DNA of 64,000 bases, taken from Eutypa lata (Eukaryota; Ascomycota; Sordariomycetes; Xylariales; Diatrypaceae). Position numbers and translations under genes: made by a program. The notes under the pieces are model-generated. The model did no database searches and was not told the origin of the DNA. It saw only the letters and a program-made list of their open reading frames with translations. The stretch is taken from positions 744,001-808,000 of the forward strand of contig JAKULF010000006.1 in assembly GCA_022661535.1 (NCBI GenBank), in the 5' to 3' direction. Numbering within the stretch: the first letter of the stretch is position 1; each line of letters begins with the position of its first letter. Shown in pieces: positions 1-13,400 of this stretch.

Positions 1-2650
1 ATATTAATTTAAAATATAATATTATAAAAAAAACAATTAATAAATTAAAAACGTTAATATAAGTTTTAATATTATAAATTATAATATTAACGATTAAAAG
101 TATTACGTTAATATTAAATATAATTTTAATATAAATAAAAATTTTATTAATTATTATAATATATAAAAATCGATTAAATTATTAATTAATTAAACGAAAA
201 ATTAAAATTTTTTTTAATTTAATTAATAAAAATAAATTTTTAATTATTTATTTTATTAAAAAAAAATATTATAATAATTTTTTAATTTAATTTAATAAGT
301 TAATTTTAAATTTCGTTATTAAAAACTTTAAAAATTTAAAAAAGTTAATTAAAAATAAAAAAATTATAAAATTAAACGTTTAAAAAAACTTATTAAATAA
401 AAGCTTTTATTTTTTTATTATAATAAAAATTTTAAAAAATAAAATATAAAAAATTTAAACTTTTTATAATTTTAAATTTTTCTTTTTTAAATTTATATTT
501 TAACGTTAAATTAATTTTATTTACGTTTTTTTTTAATAAAGTTATTTATTTTAAAAAAGTTAATTTAATTATATATTAATAAAAAGTTATATTTTAAAAA
601 TAAAAACTTTAAATTTTATAAATAATTTAAATATTTTAAATAATTTTAAAATATTTAAAACGATAAATAAAAATAAAAATATTAATATATATAATATATT
701 TTTTAATTATTATAATATTATATTTTTTTAAATCTTTTTATTTAAAATTAAAGTAATTAATATTATTTAATTTTAATAATAAACGAAAAAACGAAATATT
801 ATTATTAATATTATCGTTATTATTATCGTTTTTTTATAATTATTAACGAATTATAATTATTATAATTATTACGGTTTAATTAATGATTTAAATTAAAGCG
901 TTTATTAATAAATTATTAACGTTTTTAACGTTATTATTTATTTTTTAAAAAAATATAAATCGTTAATTAAATAATAATAACGAAATTCTTTTTTAAATTT
1001 CGTTATATATTTTATATAATAAAAATAAAATATTAAATTATAAAATTAAAAACGTAATTTTATTAAGCTTTATTAAAAAACGATAAAAATTTTAAAATAA
1101 TAACGAAATATTTTTTAATTAAAAATTAAAAGTTATTAATAAAAAAAACTTTTAAAAAAAATCGTTAAATAATTTAAATATAAATAAATAACGTTAATAA
1201 AATAAAAACGAATTTTTAAATAAATTTATTAAACGATACGTTAAAAATGTAATTTTAAAGTTAAAATTAAAAAAATTTCGTTTATAAAAATATAAAATTT
1301 AAAAAAAAATTTAAAATTTATTAAAAAAAGTAAAAAAAACGTTTATTAACGAATCGTTTTTAATAAATTAATTATTAAATTTAAAAAATAAAAAACGTAA
1401 AAATTAAAAAGATTTTAAAACGATTAAAAATAAAAATAATAATGCTTTTAAATTAATAACTTAAAAATAAAAAAACACGTTAAAAAAATAATTTAAAAAT
1501 CGAAAAAATATTAAAAATAAATAAAAAGCTTTTTAAAATTATAAAAAAACGTTTAAAAAAATAAAAAAAACGCGCGTTTAATATCGATTTAAATATAAAT
1601 AATATATAACGCGTATTTTTTTTTTAAGTTTTTAAAAAATTACGAAAATTACGTTTAAATTTTATTTATTTAATAAAATAAAAAAATAAATTTTATAAAA
1701 TAAAGGTTTTTTTTTAAAAGTAAAAAATAATAAAAATGTTTTTTAATAACGAATTATTAAAGTTAATATAATAAAAGTTTAATATTATTTAATATTTAAA
1801 AAATAAAATAATTTAAAATTAAAATTTTTTAAAAATATTATAATATTTATATAAAAACTTTATATTTATTTAAAAATAAAGTTTTATTTAAAAATAAATT
1901 AACGTTTAAAAATAAAAATAAAAATAAAAGTTTAATTATTAAATTTATTAATATTAATATTAAAATTATTAACGTTTATTTATCGTAAAAAGTAAAAGAT
2001 AAAATTAATATAACGTTAATTAATCGTAAACTTTATATTTTTAATAATTAAAAAAAAAATTTAATTTAATAAAAAAAAAATATAATTAATAAAAAAAAAT
2101 AATTACTTTTAAATTAATTAAAAAAATATTATTAAAATATTATAAAATAAAAATTTATTAATATATTATAATTATAATTATTAATCTTTAAATATATTTA
2201 TATTTTATTATATTATAAAGTATTTTAATATATATAATGTTTATTTATAAATAAAGTATTATTTAATATTATATTTATAAAAGTTTAACGTTATATAAAT
2301 ATAATTAAAAAAAATTTTAAAAGTATTTTTAAATTTTTTATATATATTAATTTAAAGCTTTATATTTAAAAAAAAATATAATAATATTTTTAAATATATT
2401 TTAAATATTATAATATATATAATATATATAACGATAATTTTTATTAACGTTTTTATATTTTTAATTAAACAATTAATAAAATTTAAATATAATAATAAAT
2501 ATTATAAATTATTATATATAAATATAATTTTAATTAATATAAAATAAATATTTTAAATTTAAAAAATATAATATATATATTATTATTTTTTTAAATAAAT
2601 ATTAAGTTTATAATATTTATTATTTTAATTATTTATTATTTTAAAAAAAG
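1..2650. repeat. AT-rich RIP-mutated repeat block (left edge)
   Basis: About 2.65 kb made almost entirely of A and T. The remaining cytosines sit nearly all in CpG or CpT; CpA occurs only a few times (for example near 34, 1471 and 2467). Depletion of CpA/TpG with survival of CpG is the pattern left by fungal repeat-induced point mutation, and opposite to simple decay of methylated CpG. No open reading frame survives, so the original element, most likely a transposon, cannot be named. Composition returns to normal gradually between 2640 and 2760. The block runs off the left edge. Confidence 0.85.
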
Positions 2651-3664
2651 CACGAAGAGCGTAATAAAAGAAGAGAAAAGGTTAAAAAAAGTAATAAAAA
2701 AAGGCAATATTATTATAAACTAAAACATGCAGTGCAGATTTACATGGCCCGGCATTAATCATCTCTTAAGGCTCGTTGCAGTGTAAGTATATTCTTACAC
2801 ACATATATGAAGTGCCAGGGTTCATACCAAGTAATATTTAAAGGTTCGATAAAGGACTTATTAACTGCTATAGCTACACTGTGCTGTTACATTATTATGA
2901 AACGGGGCCTATGAAGATATTCCTAATCTACGGGGCTAAGACGAGCTAAAACAAATATCATTGGTGACATTGAAAATATCATAGGCGGTTAGCAATTTAG
3001 GTTGCTTGTACCTGTACTGTGTGGATTGATGATCCATCGCGGCTCTTTTGGCTATAACTACATCATAGGTAATGACAGGCAGGGTGGGGCTACAAGTATG
3101 AAAAATAGGTACAATGCCTTGCACCTTACGGACTCCTGTACCTGCCCAACAGTATTGTACGTACCTCATATACCTCATTTACGACGAAGGAAGCGGTCAA
3201 AAGTCAGAGGACTCATCGACAACCCGGCCCTAGTATGGATAAGTTAAATAAAACTGTATACTTTGTACAAGGGAGAGATGAATTAATAAGTGAATATCTT
3301 TAATAATGCTAGGGCTTTCAACTACTTAAGCTTCTTGTTTTACTGCGCATAGTGGTTCTTGAGTACACTGTAAGGCAAAGTATCTGAGTCCTTTGACTTT
3401 TGACCGTTAGTTACTTACTAACTAGTTCAGTGCTAGTTAATATAAAGGTGGGGTGGTTACCTGTGTGCATGCACCAACTCTCCAAGCCCCCCAGCTTTGA
3501 CCCGTTGGCTAACGTTTAAAGAAACCTGGAATCACACGATCATATTTCTATACAGTAACTGTCACGTATGCTATGAATCGAAATAACTATATATTAAAAG
3601 GGCATGTAATCAACGGTTAGTATTGTCCATGTTTGCTGTATAGACATTCACGATTGCGTAAGAC
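2651..3664. other. Intergenic, no gene seen
   Basis: Transition from the AT block into normal sequence. The short open frames at 2936-3247 have no protein-like composition and no splice partners. It probably holds the promoter of the zinc-finger gene starting near 3665. Confidence 0.5.
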
Positions 3665-4781
3665 ATGGATCATATTCTGACTTCTCACAGTTGTATCAAT
3701 CCTAATGTAGTAGGCCGGGAGCCAGTCCCTTTGAGAGATTGGAATTCTTCAGATGTAAGATCCTCGACATTCATCGCATGATAGCACTAATGTCTACGTT
3801 AGGGGGTTCTATCAGGCCAGAGGGCTTCCCAAGGCGCCTTCGATGGCTTTTCAACCGATGTAAGTCTTCCACGACCCTATCCGTATTCTTATCCTCCTCA
3901 CTGACGTTGCAAGGAAAAGTTTGGATTCATAGAGTCAAACACAGATGTCGTTGGTGCCTCGCAACCTTCACCTTTACCTAACACCCTATTACCGGAGGAA
4001 CTTGGAGCGAGCCTCTATGGGGATCCGTCTAGCTACGAGCACATCCCTCTGAAAGCCCACAGTCGCTCTACAGTGATCCAAATAACAATCTCACTGGCTG
4101 TGGGAGTTTTATGACCAACATTTTTGCTCACAACCCATTGGAATTTCGTAGGGGACATGCCGTTTCCAGGTTGAGTTCATGTGCTTTCGGTACGGGACAA
4201 ACCCCTAACCCTAACAACCCATTGACCCTCGGAACTACTATGAATCCTATGATAGCTGGGCTCCATTATGGAGACCTATTCAATAACATTCCCGCCACAT
4301 ATCGAACGATTAGCCCACACCCCAACACTTTAGGCAACATCCAAGTCAACATGGGACAGCCAGTCAAAGTTCCTCCTACTCAGGTCGTGACTCAACCTCG
4401 ACGCCAGTCTCCTAACGAAGATCAGTATGGCCACCCGCTTCTCCCCTGCTCTCTTCTCTCTTCCTCTATCACTTACCCCATAATTATAAAAACATCTATA
4501 ATCATCTAATAAAGACATCTAGCAAGAGAACCCCTACATGGAACCACCCGAGGCTCTACATGTGTGGCATCCCCGGCTGTCAGCAGACCTTCACCCTCGA
4601 GAAAGACCTGGAGCGCCACCAGCTCTTCAGCCAGGCGCACAGAGGCTACCAGCTTTCGCACGGCGAACTGCCGCTCTTTAAATGCCGTGAGGGAAAATGC
4701 AAGAGCTACGGCAAGGTGTACAGTCGTCGAGATAACTACGGGAGGCACGTTCGGACTTTGCATAAGAGGCTGAAGCAGTAA
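3665..4781 (+). CDS. C2H2 zinc-finger protein (multi-exon; one join unresolved)
   Basis: The 3' exon encodes two C2H2-like fingers, C-x4-C...H...H around residues CGIPGC and a second starting FKCREGKC and ending RTLH, followed by a basic tail, so DNA binding is likely. My model has exon 1 at 3665-3754 (ATG at 3665), exon 2 at 3803-3859 and exon 3 from 3914. Introns 3755-3802 (GTAAGA, CTAAT, TAG) and 3860-3913 (GTAAGT, CTGAC, AAG) keep frame exactly. The final intron is about 4426-4522 (GTATGG...CTAAT...TAG), leading to exon 4523-4781. Between about 4030 and 4170 the coding frame shifts and no good splice pair restores it. There is either a weak intron or a frameshift; an ATG at 4111 could start a shorter protein. 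The N-terminal region is Ser/Pro/Asn-rich, as is common in fungal transcription factors. Confidence 0.6.
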
Positions 4782-5876
4782 AAATCTTAGTTTGGGGGGT
4801 TTGGAATGTTGGGATTCCTCTGTTCTCCTGTGGCATATCAAGGAACATTTTATTAAAGGCGATTTCCTCGAAGAGGCAGGAGAATATCGTTTCTTGCGTT
4901 TGGGCTATTGGGGTGTCATACTATATCATGAGAGGGAAACTGGGTACGTTGGTAGCTTTTGCTCGAGGTGTCTTTTCGCTCTATTTCCTTGGTATTGACG
5001 TGGGTGCGTTGGTATCAACACATGGCGCTACGTCGTTGTCATTTACGAGTATTGATTTGCAATGTTAAGACGAGGATATGAATTGAGGGTCTCGGAGGAA
5101 ATACCCAGTGCGGCGCTGGTTATCATCTAATGCCACTTTCCTATGTAACTAATGAACAATTCCATTTTATCATCATGTATTATAATTTCAGACCTAGGAT
5201 CAATACATTAAATGTTTAGAACAAATGCTAACACCCTCCCGGCCACTCACAAATCCCGAACTGGATTGTGGCGTAGCCTCGTTCAATAAACAACTAGTGG
5301 CAACAAAATTGGTAAATGTAAAAAGTTTTGTGTCATTATCTCGAAGCATCAACAATTCTTAAGCTATTGACCTGTGTGGTATGTAGGAAGTTTCCTTGCC
5401 ATCACTACAGTTTACCTCTCTACAAGACCATAAAGACTTAGTATCGTTACTCCCTTTATTAAACCCGCATATACTGAACTAAGATGCTATTTATATCCAT
5501 TAAGCAAGCTATGATAAAGGGTTTTCAATGCATAGATTCCTCCTACCTAAATTGTATTGTTGCCTTCTACTGTAAAGAGGTCGGATATAGAATCGGTTAC
5601 AGTTTGAATTTAAATGGGTCTGGTACTATTGATGATTATATATGATGATCACTTAAAAACATTATAAGATAGATACCTTTGTGGTCAGCCACTTAAATTT
5701 AATCGTCGGTACTCCTCGATGCTACTTAAGACGCACTGAACAAGCCTAACCCCCAAATTTCATCATAATAGACTCCAACGCAGCATCGCTAGCTTTTAGT
5801 GGAATGCCAAAATGTAATCATCAAGACACCTCATACTCATTATATGACATCGCTCATACTTTCATATATGTTGGCC
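4782..5876. other. Intergenic, no gene seen
   Basis: About 1.1 kb between the zinc-finger gene and the 3' end of the GST-like gene. No coding-like frame, RNA gene or repeat was recognised. Confidence 0.5.
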
Positions 5877-6666
5877 TCATGCCTTAACCCGCGTCTCGCA
5901 CCCTTCGAAGGCCCCATACGCATCCACGAACTCCTTAGTGGCAGCCAAGCTCTGGAGGTACGCAACCGTGTTCGGGATCTTGGCCCGGATCTCCGCATCG
6001 ACGAAGAACCGGCACAGCGGGATCAAGACGCCCGCGACCATGGCGTCGGCGAGCGTGATGGCCTCCCCGACGAGGTACTTCTTCTCCCCGCCGGCGAGCG
6101 CGACCTCGACCCTCCCACAGGCGCGCTCGACGCAGGCCAGGTGGAAGCCGTAGCGGGCCTCGTCGTACGGCACCATCTTCAGGACGCTCATGAGGGCCAG
6201 GGGCAGGAAGTTGGCGACGAGCTCCGTCTCCGCGAGGAAGACCCACTCGGCGATGCGGGCCTGGGTCTTGGGGTCGGAGCCCAGGAGCTGCGCGCTCTTC
6301 GGCCCCGCCGCCGCGAGGTACTGGCAGATGGCGGGGCCCTCGGCCACGCAGAACCCGTCGGCGCACTCGAGCGCGGGCACCTTGCCCATGGGGAACTTGG
6401 ACAGGAACTCCGTCGTCTTGTTCGTCTCGCCCATCTTGAAGCCCTCTGCGAGAGGCACCTCGAGGCCGTTTAGGGCTGCGACGACTTGTGCCTATAATGA
6501 TGAAGAAAGGTAAGTTACGTGGTGAGAGATACGTAGTTGAAAGGAAAATGAAGAGGGAATTTCTTTGTTTGTTTGTTGATTAATACCCATAGGCGGTATC
6601 AAATGAACTTACGCGGTGCACACGGAAGTTGCCGGGGTAAGAATAGATTTTGCCGAAGGGAGCCAT
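5877..6666 (-). CDS. Glutathione S-transferase / eEF1B-gamma-like GST
   Basis: Predicted cytosolic GST of about 222 residues. Exon 1 is 6613-6666 (ATG at 6664-6666, 18 codons, donor GTAAGT) and exon 2 is 5877-6491; the 121-nt intron joins in phase 0. The thioredoxin-like N-terminal half contains the stretch FLSKFPMGKVPALE followed by EGPAICQYLA, the glutathione-site layout seen in theta-like GSTs and the GST part of elongation factor 1-gamma. The alpha-helical C-terminal domain follows, with LADAMVAGVLIP as the conserved folding motif. There is no eEF1-gamma C-terminal domain, so this is probably a free-standing GST with glutathione conjugation or peroxide-handling activity; the substrate is unknown. 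Exon 2 is clearly richer in G+C than the flanking intergenic DNA. Confidence 0.85.
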
Positions 6667-7749
6667 CGTGAGGGTGTGAGATGTGTGTGTTTTCTAGTAA
6701 TTGATATAGGTATCGGCGTTGTTGTTTTTTTTAGGGCCGATGTTGCAATTTTCGTCTTGGATGAGAACAGATTTATTTAGTCGCAGCATTTTTCTTGCCA
6801 ACCTACCACTACTCGGGCCTCCTCTTTATAACGCATTTATCAGCCGCTGTGATCGCCCTACGATTGGCTCATCTATAACGCCTTAGCTGCAAGGAACGTT
6901 CCAGATGTGTATATTATGCCTATATAAGCCCTGTATCGAGCTCCATAATTGCTATTCTGCATAAACTAAAAGCGGCCGCCTCTTGTCTTATCGTGGTTTC
7001 GGACCATTTACTACCCCGTCATAGGCCATTGTGTGAATTTAGCAGAATTGGCACTAGGTAGGAACCAATACCTATGTAGGTACTGCAACGTCTCTGATTT
7101 ATCCGAAACGGACCGACGTATGCCCCAAATCTCATGGTGAGTAAAGTGACTTAATATCCACAAACTAAAGGGGTACTTATAGTATATAGATATAGACTAC
7201 CTCCCTGATCCACTTGCCCCCCGCTTGCTAGGTAGAGTGGAACTTCGAAGTCGTCCGCTTCCCATTAATATAGAATATTTTGCATGAGGGGCATTGTTTA
7301 ACGCCGACATAAATATCTGAATGTGGAAGACAAAGACAAGAGATATACATTCTCAAAAATACTGTTTTTGGACATAAAGAGGGATTATCTTATCTAGAAA
7401 CAGAAATATTTGCTAGCATCGTCACTATCTACTAAGTTGGTAAGCATTCCTGTTCGGGGTAATTATAAATCTTCACGTAATCAGCCTACATGTCCGATTA
7501 GTTATAAATGTAAGTACGGTTACATGATTATTAATTCACAACTATTATTCTCGACATGGTAATGCCAATCCAGTTCACGCAATCAACGGATCTGGATTAC
7601 TCGAGGTAAATGAAGGGGGACATTGATTATATTTAAAGAGATGGGTTTTCGTCTTGCTATCTACGGCTTAGTGTTCTACGTGTATTTAGTTGAATGTTTG
7701 GGTTCTTGATCAACGAATCTCTTACTACGAATGTTGTTGTGAAGGTGAA
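6667..7749. other. Intergenic, no gene seen
   Basis: About 1.1 kb holding the presumed promoter of the GST-like gene at its left side and the 3' flank of the RING gene at its right. No convincing coding frame or RNA gene. Confidence 0.5.
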
Positions 7750-8340
7750 TTAAAACCTTCGGCGGAAAGGATTCTCAAATGGATTGTCAGTAAACAAATC
7801 CTGTCTTTCGTATGGGACCATGGGCCCCATCGGCACGGGCTGATGCCGTCTGTGAGCTGGCTCAGGAGGCGGTTGAGGCAACTGGGCCGGAACAACATCT
7901 CTCCCCTCACACGTCGCACAATCCGGTTTCGCCTGCAAGAACTTTCTAATCTCTTTGATCTCCTCGTGTTGCTCATGAGCCCCAGAATCGCCAAAGAGGT
8001 CGGACATTGAGAAATGTCCCATCTCGCAAAACGGATTCTTCCGGCACGAAGGACACGTTTTGTTTTTGAGCAGCCAATTGTGGACGCACACATAACCGAA
8101 GCTATGTCCGCAATTCAAGACACAATAGCTCTCGTGACGTTGACGAGAACGCTGGTCCATGTCGTGATTTAGGATGGCTAAATCACGCTCTCTGCAGATG
8201 CCGCAAGTGATTGCGAGCTTAACGTGGTCCTTATCTTTGAGATGGCCCTCATCATCGAAGTGTTCGAGCACTTGATGGAAGTTCTCGGTGTCGACAACTT
8301 TGACGTCACCTGTATGGGATTGTTGCGCTTGCGAGCTCAT
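7750..8340 (-). CDS. RING-finger protein
   Basis: Single-exon gene of 196 residues starting at the ATG at 8338-8340 (MSSQAQQSHTG). The frame is open upstream to 8481, but that extension is unlike the rest. A RING-type zinc-binding region spans residues 45-100: C-x2-C (CGIC), then CVLNCGHSFGYVC, then CPSCRK. The spacing CGH...C...WL...CPSC is the form common in short fungal RING proteins, suggesting an E3 ubiquitin ligase, although the substrate is unknown. The C-terminus is Pro/His-rich and ends in basic residues (FRRRF). It lies 2.1 kb from the large helicase gene on the same strand, with the cupin gene in between. Confidence 0.8.
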   Translation of the reverse strand: MSSQAQQSHTGDVKVVDTENFHQVLEHFDDEGHLKDKDHVKLAITCGICRERDLAILNHDMDQRSRQRHESYCVLNCGHSFGYVCVHNWLLKNKTCPSCRKNPFCEMGHFSMSDLFGDSGAHEQHEEIKEIRKFLQAKPDCATCEGRDVVPAQLPQPPPEPAHRRHQPVPMGPMVPYERQDLFTDNPFENPFRRRF

Positions 8341-8947
8341 TCTGAGTTGATGTATGTGGTTGAAATTTTGTTGGGTTAGAAGTTGTGGCAGAAGTATATT
8401 AATTGATTTGTAGCTTAGGTTAACTCTCATGGTCACATTACACGCAATATATATTTCTGAATAACACTCATCAGGTCTCATGTTTAGTCAAAACCCGTGG
8501 GTTGAGCTCAAACATCACGACTATATGAGAACTAGTATACGCGTTAATATCACTACCAGATAACAGCTAACAATTACTTTGTTCATAAACAGAAACAATC
8601 GTTATAAGCCTACCTCAAAGGATTAGCTATGCGATAGCCTGTTGTTGACAACAAAGGGCAGATGAATGGCACACATTCGAATTACTCATACATCCTCGCT
8701 AGACGAATCTCATTACCGTGTCAGTCACGCTTGTCTTCTCTTTAGCGTCGACTTGGCAATTCAGCAAGTAAAAATATTGCATATTATTATTAGGAGATAA
8801 TACATGTGCTGCATTTTGGTGAAAATTAGGAGCTCCTGACCTTCCATCATATTATATTCTTAATAATTACATTGAATAGATTAAAATTCCTGTTCAATCT
8901 GTTTGCCCAAGGAGGTAGATTTTAAATCTCAGAAATCCGAGTCATCC
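8341..8947. other. Intergenic, RING promoter side
   Basis: About 600 bases between the RING start and the 3' end of the cupin gene. No separate gene seen. Confidence 0.5.
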
Positions 8948-9713
8948 TTACTCAGGCACTTTCACCCACCCTTCCCTTTCGTTCTCGGCCTTGCTCTTCC
9001 GGCTCCACTCGGGCGCCTCGTCAATGCCTTCTTCCTCTTCCTTGTCACCCTGCTCCTTCGTCTTGTGCACGGTAGTCGGTTTGTGTTCCGCCGGGCTGTA
9101 CACCGTGTAGAGAAGCAGAGGCGTCGGGCCAGTGTTGATGAACTGATGCTGTGTGCCAGCAGGCACGATGACGAGGTCGCCCGCCTTTACCTCCTGCTCT
9201 TTGCCTCCCACCTGCGCCAGGCCCGTCCCCGACGTGAATGTCAGGATTTGGTCTACCGTGTGGATCTATTGTTCAATGAAGGTCAGTTGTCAGATTAACA
9301 ACGACTAACAAAAATGAAGCACTCGTCATGATGACAGAGGACTGATGATTACCTCGTCGCCGATGTCGCCACCGACCGGTATGGTCATTAGCACTAGTTG
9401 GCTATACAATCCTATATTCTGTTAATTCTCGTCGGGGAACCGTGGTTCAGGACGGATATAGCTCACCAGTCCATAGAACCCTTCGAAATTCAGCTGACTT
9501 GGACGGCAAGGCCGTAAGCATGTCTGGGAAATATTGCATCTCATGCTTGGGGCGATCACTCGACGGAGTAGGGAAAGCAGACATCTTGGATGAACTAAAG
9601 GTTCGAACAATTGCTCTATTGGAATAATTGGTGATTGATGAAATGCGTGGAGAATATCGTGGGTTGTATGTGTGGACAGCTCGTCCTAAAACTTGCAGGC
9701 TCTTAGAATACAT
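8948..9713 (-). CDS. Small cupin protein with mitochondrial-type N-terminus
   Basis: Three exons, 9467-9713, 9353-9411 and 8948-9265, give 207 residues with exact phases (1, then 0). Donors are GTGAGC and GTAATC; acceptors are TAG. The cupin fold is shown by GGDIGDEIHTVDQILTF (motif 1), then a Gly-rich turn, and VPAGTQHQFINTG (motif 2, with metal-ligand histidine). Most close fungal proteins of this type are mannose-6-phosphate isomerase-like cupins with no assigned substrate. The first 43 residues are rich in Arg, Ser and Tyr and lack acidic residues, which fits a mitochondrial presequence. An internal ATG (MSAFPTP) could give a cytosolic form. The C-terminal tail is highly charged. Confidence 0.8.
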
Positions 9714-10452
9714 ATAGTAGTTGTTATTTATTATTTCATGAAGAGAGCTACAAATTTTAGTGGTGAGCCGCCCGTATTATACGTGCAGTAGACTTTCTTG
9801 TGTGCGGAGATGCTTCGGATTGCTATGATATCAATTGATCATCACAGGCCGGCTCTTCCGATGACAAGATATACGTCAATTGACATGTAAGTATTAGGTA
9901 TAATGCCAATTCAACAAGTACCTTGCTTGATCCTCCATGATATATGAAATCACGGCCGACCCCGCTAATCATCTCATGCATGGTTGTGCTTGTTGCTTAT
10001 TCATATCCCGCGGAGGATGGTCAACGTCACTACTTTTCGGGCTTCGGGATTGCGTAACTAGTGAAAACTTTAAAACAACCTTGGTTCATTTGACCTAAGA
10101 ACGGCATATGGCCGACTCATCGGAACCGAACAAAGACCCCTAAACGACTAATTCCGACATGACCGCGATCATGTTCCGAGTAGGATAAACAATGAAGCTA
10201 ATGTTCATAGGCGGTAAAACACGGAGTGCTAGCAACAGCAAATAATGGAGATAAAGCAGATTCGCCTGTTATTGACAGACCTACTATTTTAACGAATCCT
10301 CGAAGGGTAGAGCCAACTTTTAGATTCTTAAGTACTCACACACAGACAATATATTCTAGTCTCAAGACTAGATGCCAAACCTAGAGCAAACAACAACTCG
10401 TGTCTATCACCTCTACATAATGAGCTCTCCAAACATACACAAAGTTCTCAAA
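9714..10452. other. Intergenic, no gene seen
   Basis: About 740 bases between the cupin gene start and the 3' end of the helicase gene. No coding-like frame. Confidence 0.5.
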
Positions 10453-13400
10453 TCAGACGCCTAACCGTTCAACACCAAGCGCCAGATTCTCAATATCGTT
10501 AGCGTGCTGCACCCCCTGAGCAGGCCTGTGGGAGCTTCCCCCAACAGCCGCTCCGCATTCAGGACACTGCGCCAATTCCATCGGCATGCCACACTCGCCC
10601 ACGGTGAACGGGTGGCCGTTCTCGCACGTGTACCAGTGGCCCGTGCCGAGGAACTCCTTAGACATGGCTGCGTAGACGGCTCGCATTTCCTCGGCCGAGA
10701 CGTTCTGGTAGAACGTGCCGCCGCGCAGCATGAGACTGGTGGCTTCGATCTCGGACTCGAGATGCTTCGTCGATGGATATTGGTCTAGAAGCTTTCGGGC
10801 GAGGGCGAGATGCTCGTCGCCCTTCGTGGTGAGACCATCCGTAGCTGGTGTCGTCTCTGTTGACTCTGCTTGCTTGGCGCTATTGAACCGTCGAGCGAAG
10901 GCGCAGAACTTAGCGAAGTAGATATGGCCTTCTACTTCCTCGCGAGGGTATTTGGTGGCCGTCGCAAGTTTGATTAACGCCTCGCAGTCCTCAAAGTGTT
11001 TCGTGAAATCTAAGCTGATTTCGGCTCGCGCGGTCGCCAATGTTTTATAAACCTCTACGAAATCAGTGAATATAATCGTGTCGCATCTGAGCGACAGGGC
11101 TGAGGTTTGCAGGTAGCCCTTCACCTGTATCAAAGATTCGTCGAATGCGAATTCACCTTGGGCACGACGCTGTCGGATAGCGTACTCGACGAAATCTGCA
11201 ACACGTTGGAATGGCTGCTCTTCTTTCCGAACTTGCCCAATGAACGACCTAATGGAGTTCCACAGGAAGGTAGCCTTTGTGTATCTGTCAGCTCCAGTCC
11301 AGTTCTTGATAAGGTGTAATTCTTTCAAGCGCCCTTTGCTCAGCACCTTTTTGGATGGAGGTGTGCTTTTCTGTAGAGCGCTAGGGTGAACCGACTCTGA
11401 GAGAGCTTGCTGCACGTCGACCAAACGATTTGCCAGTTTAAGATATTCACTGTTAGACCACGCAATGAACTTCTTAGTAGCTTCGTCTAGCATGGCGCGT
11501 CGGACGATACGACCGTAACGCCCAATGCTTCGTAGAGATCCACGGCATGTTGGGCAAGTTTTCACCTCATCCATAGAGAATGGAAGGGATGTGCCTTTAA
11601 TGGCAGTGGGGTTGTCATCAGGAGACATAGCATAATGAGCTTTCATGTCCATGATTCCATCCATGTTGGTTTTAGTGGTGAAATGCCCACACTGGGGGAA
11701 GATGCAGGGGTCTTCATTAAGGTCGATCTCGTGATATTCCATGCCCATAATATAGTCCACAACAGCTGACTTGACTTCTTCGGAACAACATTCTTGACAA
11801 TATTTGGTATCAGGGCATGTTTCGCCACATATCGAAGGACCTAGTTTGATCGTTAGTCATGATTTAAAGGGACCAATCCCACCACGATGAGGTGATAAGC
11901 GCATAAAGTAGGTTTAAGCATCTTTACAGAAGATCGATAGACCGAACTCTGCAAACTGCAGTATCTTCGCATGATGGTAACTGTGTTGAGCGTTCCAACC
12001 AACAGGTCTCGTCAAGCAAGAAAATTATTGGAAGGGTAGATAGAGACAGGCAAGTGGGAGCTTACATTGGTGACCACAACTAAGGAGCTCCTCGCATCTC
12101 ATGGAGCAAGGCACCCAGTCACATGGAGCAGCACACCTGTCAGAGTTAGTTTTGTTTTTCAACTTTCGACCCCCCCACAAAAAGGTGTAATAGACGCGAG
12201 TAACTTACGGCATAGTACACCGACTATGTGAACATTTGGATTCGCATGTCTGGCTGGCACATGGTGCACAAGGTTCGTGGCACGACTTGCTGCATTTGGA
12301 ATGACTACAGCTAACTTCGCAGGGGGCCGGGCAAGAGGGGCAAGAGGCTTCGCCGTGACAGATCTTCGCGCAACGATGGGGACAAGTGGTATACTTGCGA
12401 CCGCAAGGCTGTTTGCAAATGCCATGGTTCTCTAACGTTACCTTGCCCTCTGTTCTTTGCTTACAACTATGACATTCGCTCCGACAGGGATGGCCGCAGT
12501 TTTGAGGTTCACCGCAGATATGACGACATTTGTAGCCGTCGGAAGTGACATCTATATGGCAGAACTCGGTCACGATGTGGTTGCAGCCTGGCACGGTCTT
12601 CGAGACTTTCTCCACGCATATAATGCTGGAAGGATCTTGCACCTGCCAGCAGGGTGCCGAAGATACCATGTGCCCACATGCGAGTGTCAAGGAAATATTG
12701 CGAACGCTCTCCTTGCATTTGGGGTCGCAAGGATCTCCACACTTGAGACGACAAGGGTGATCACACCCTTTCTTTGGTCGTGGACAGGGTTCGTAACACT
12801 TGACAGCGTTGTGGAGGACCTCAGAATGACATCTTTTCTCACAAGAATGACCGCAATGCAGTCGACGGCCGCAAGGAAGGATGCAACCGCCTTCAGGAGA
12901 AAACTGGAGGAAATGGTCCGGCTGCGATACCAAGATTAGAGTGTTGGGGTGGCGAGGGCATTGCAGTTCCAATTGACTCCCTATATTCCCGTCTTTGTCC
13001 AGGAGGCTGAGCACTTGGTCCCACATGTCGATGTGACCATAGGTCTTCGAATTTCCAATCAAGTACATCCCGTGTTTGGCTCGAGACAACAACACATTGA
13101 TGCGATTCGAAGTACGGAGGAACCCACACTTCTTCTCCTCGTTGCTCCTGACTAGAGAGATGACCACGACCTTGGCTTCTTCCCCCTGAAAGTTATCAAC
13201 AGTCGCTACTCTGATGCTCTGAAGGAGAGATGCCTTTTTGGAGATAATAGGCTTCGTCTGTGTCTCGGCGCCATCTGACCTCTCTGCATCGAGCGCTTCG
13301 AGGTCCTCTTGATCTCGGTCGCCGACAGAGATTTCGAAAAGGTTGCTCATGCGACGACGGAGTAGGAACAATTGTCCGAGATAGGGAGTGATGACTGCAA

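Noticed and set aside
4203..4216. CCCTAACCCTAAC, a telomere-like word
   Set aside because: Only two units, lying inside a coding-looking stretch of the zinc-finger gene and encoding Pro/Asn; not a telomere remnant.
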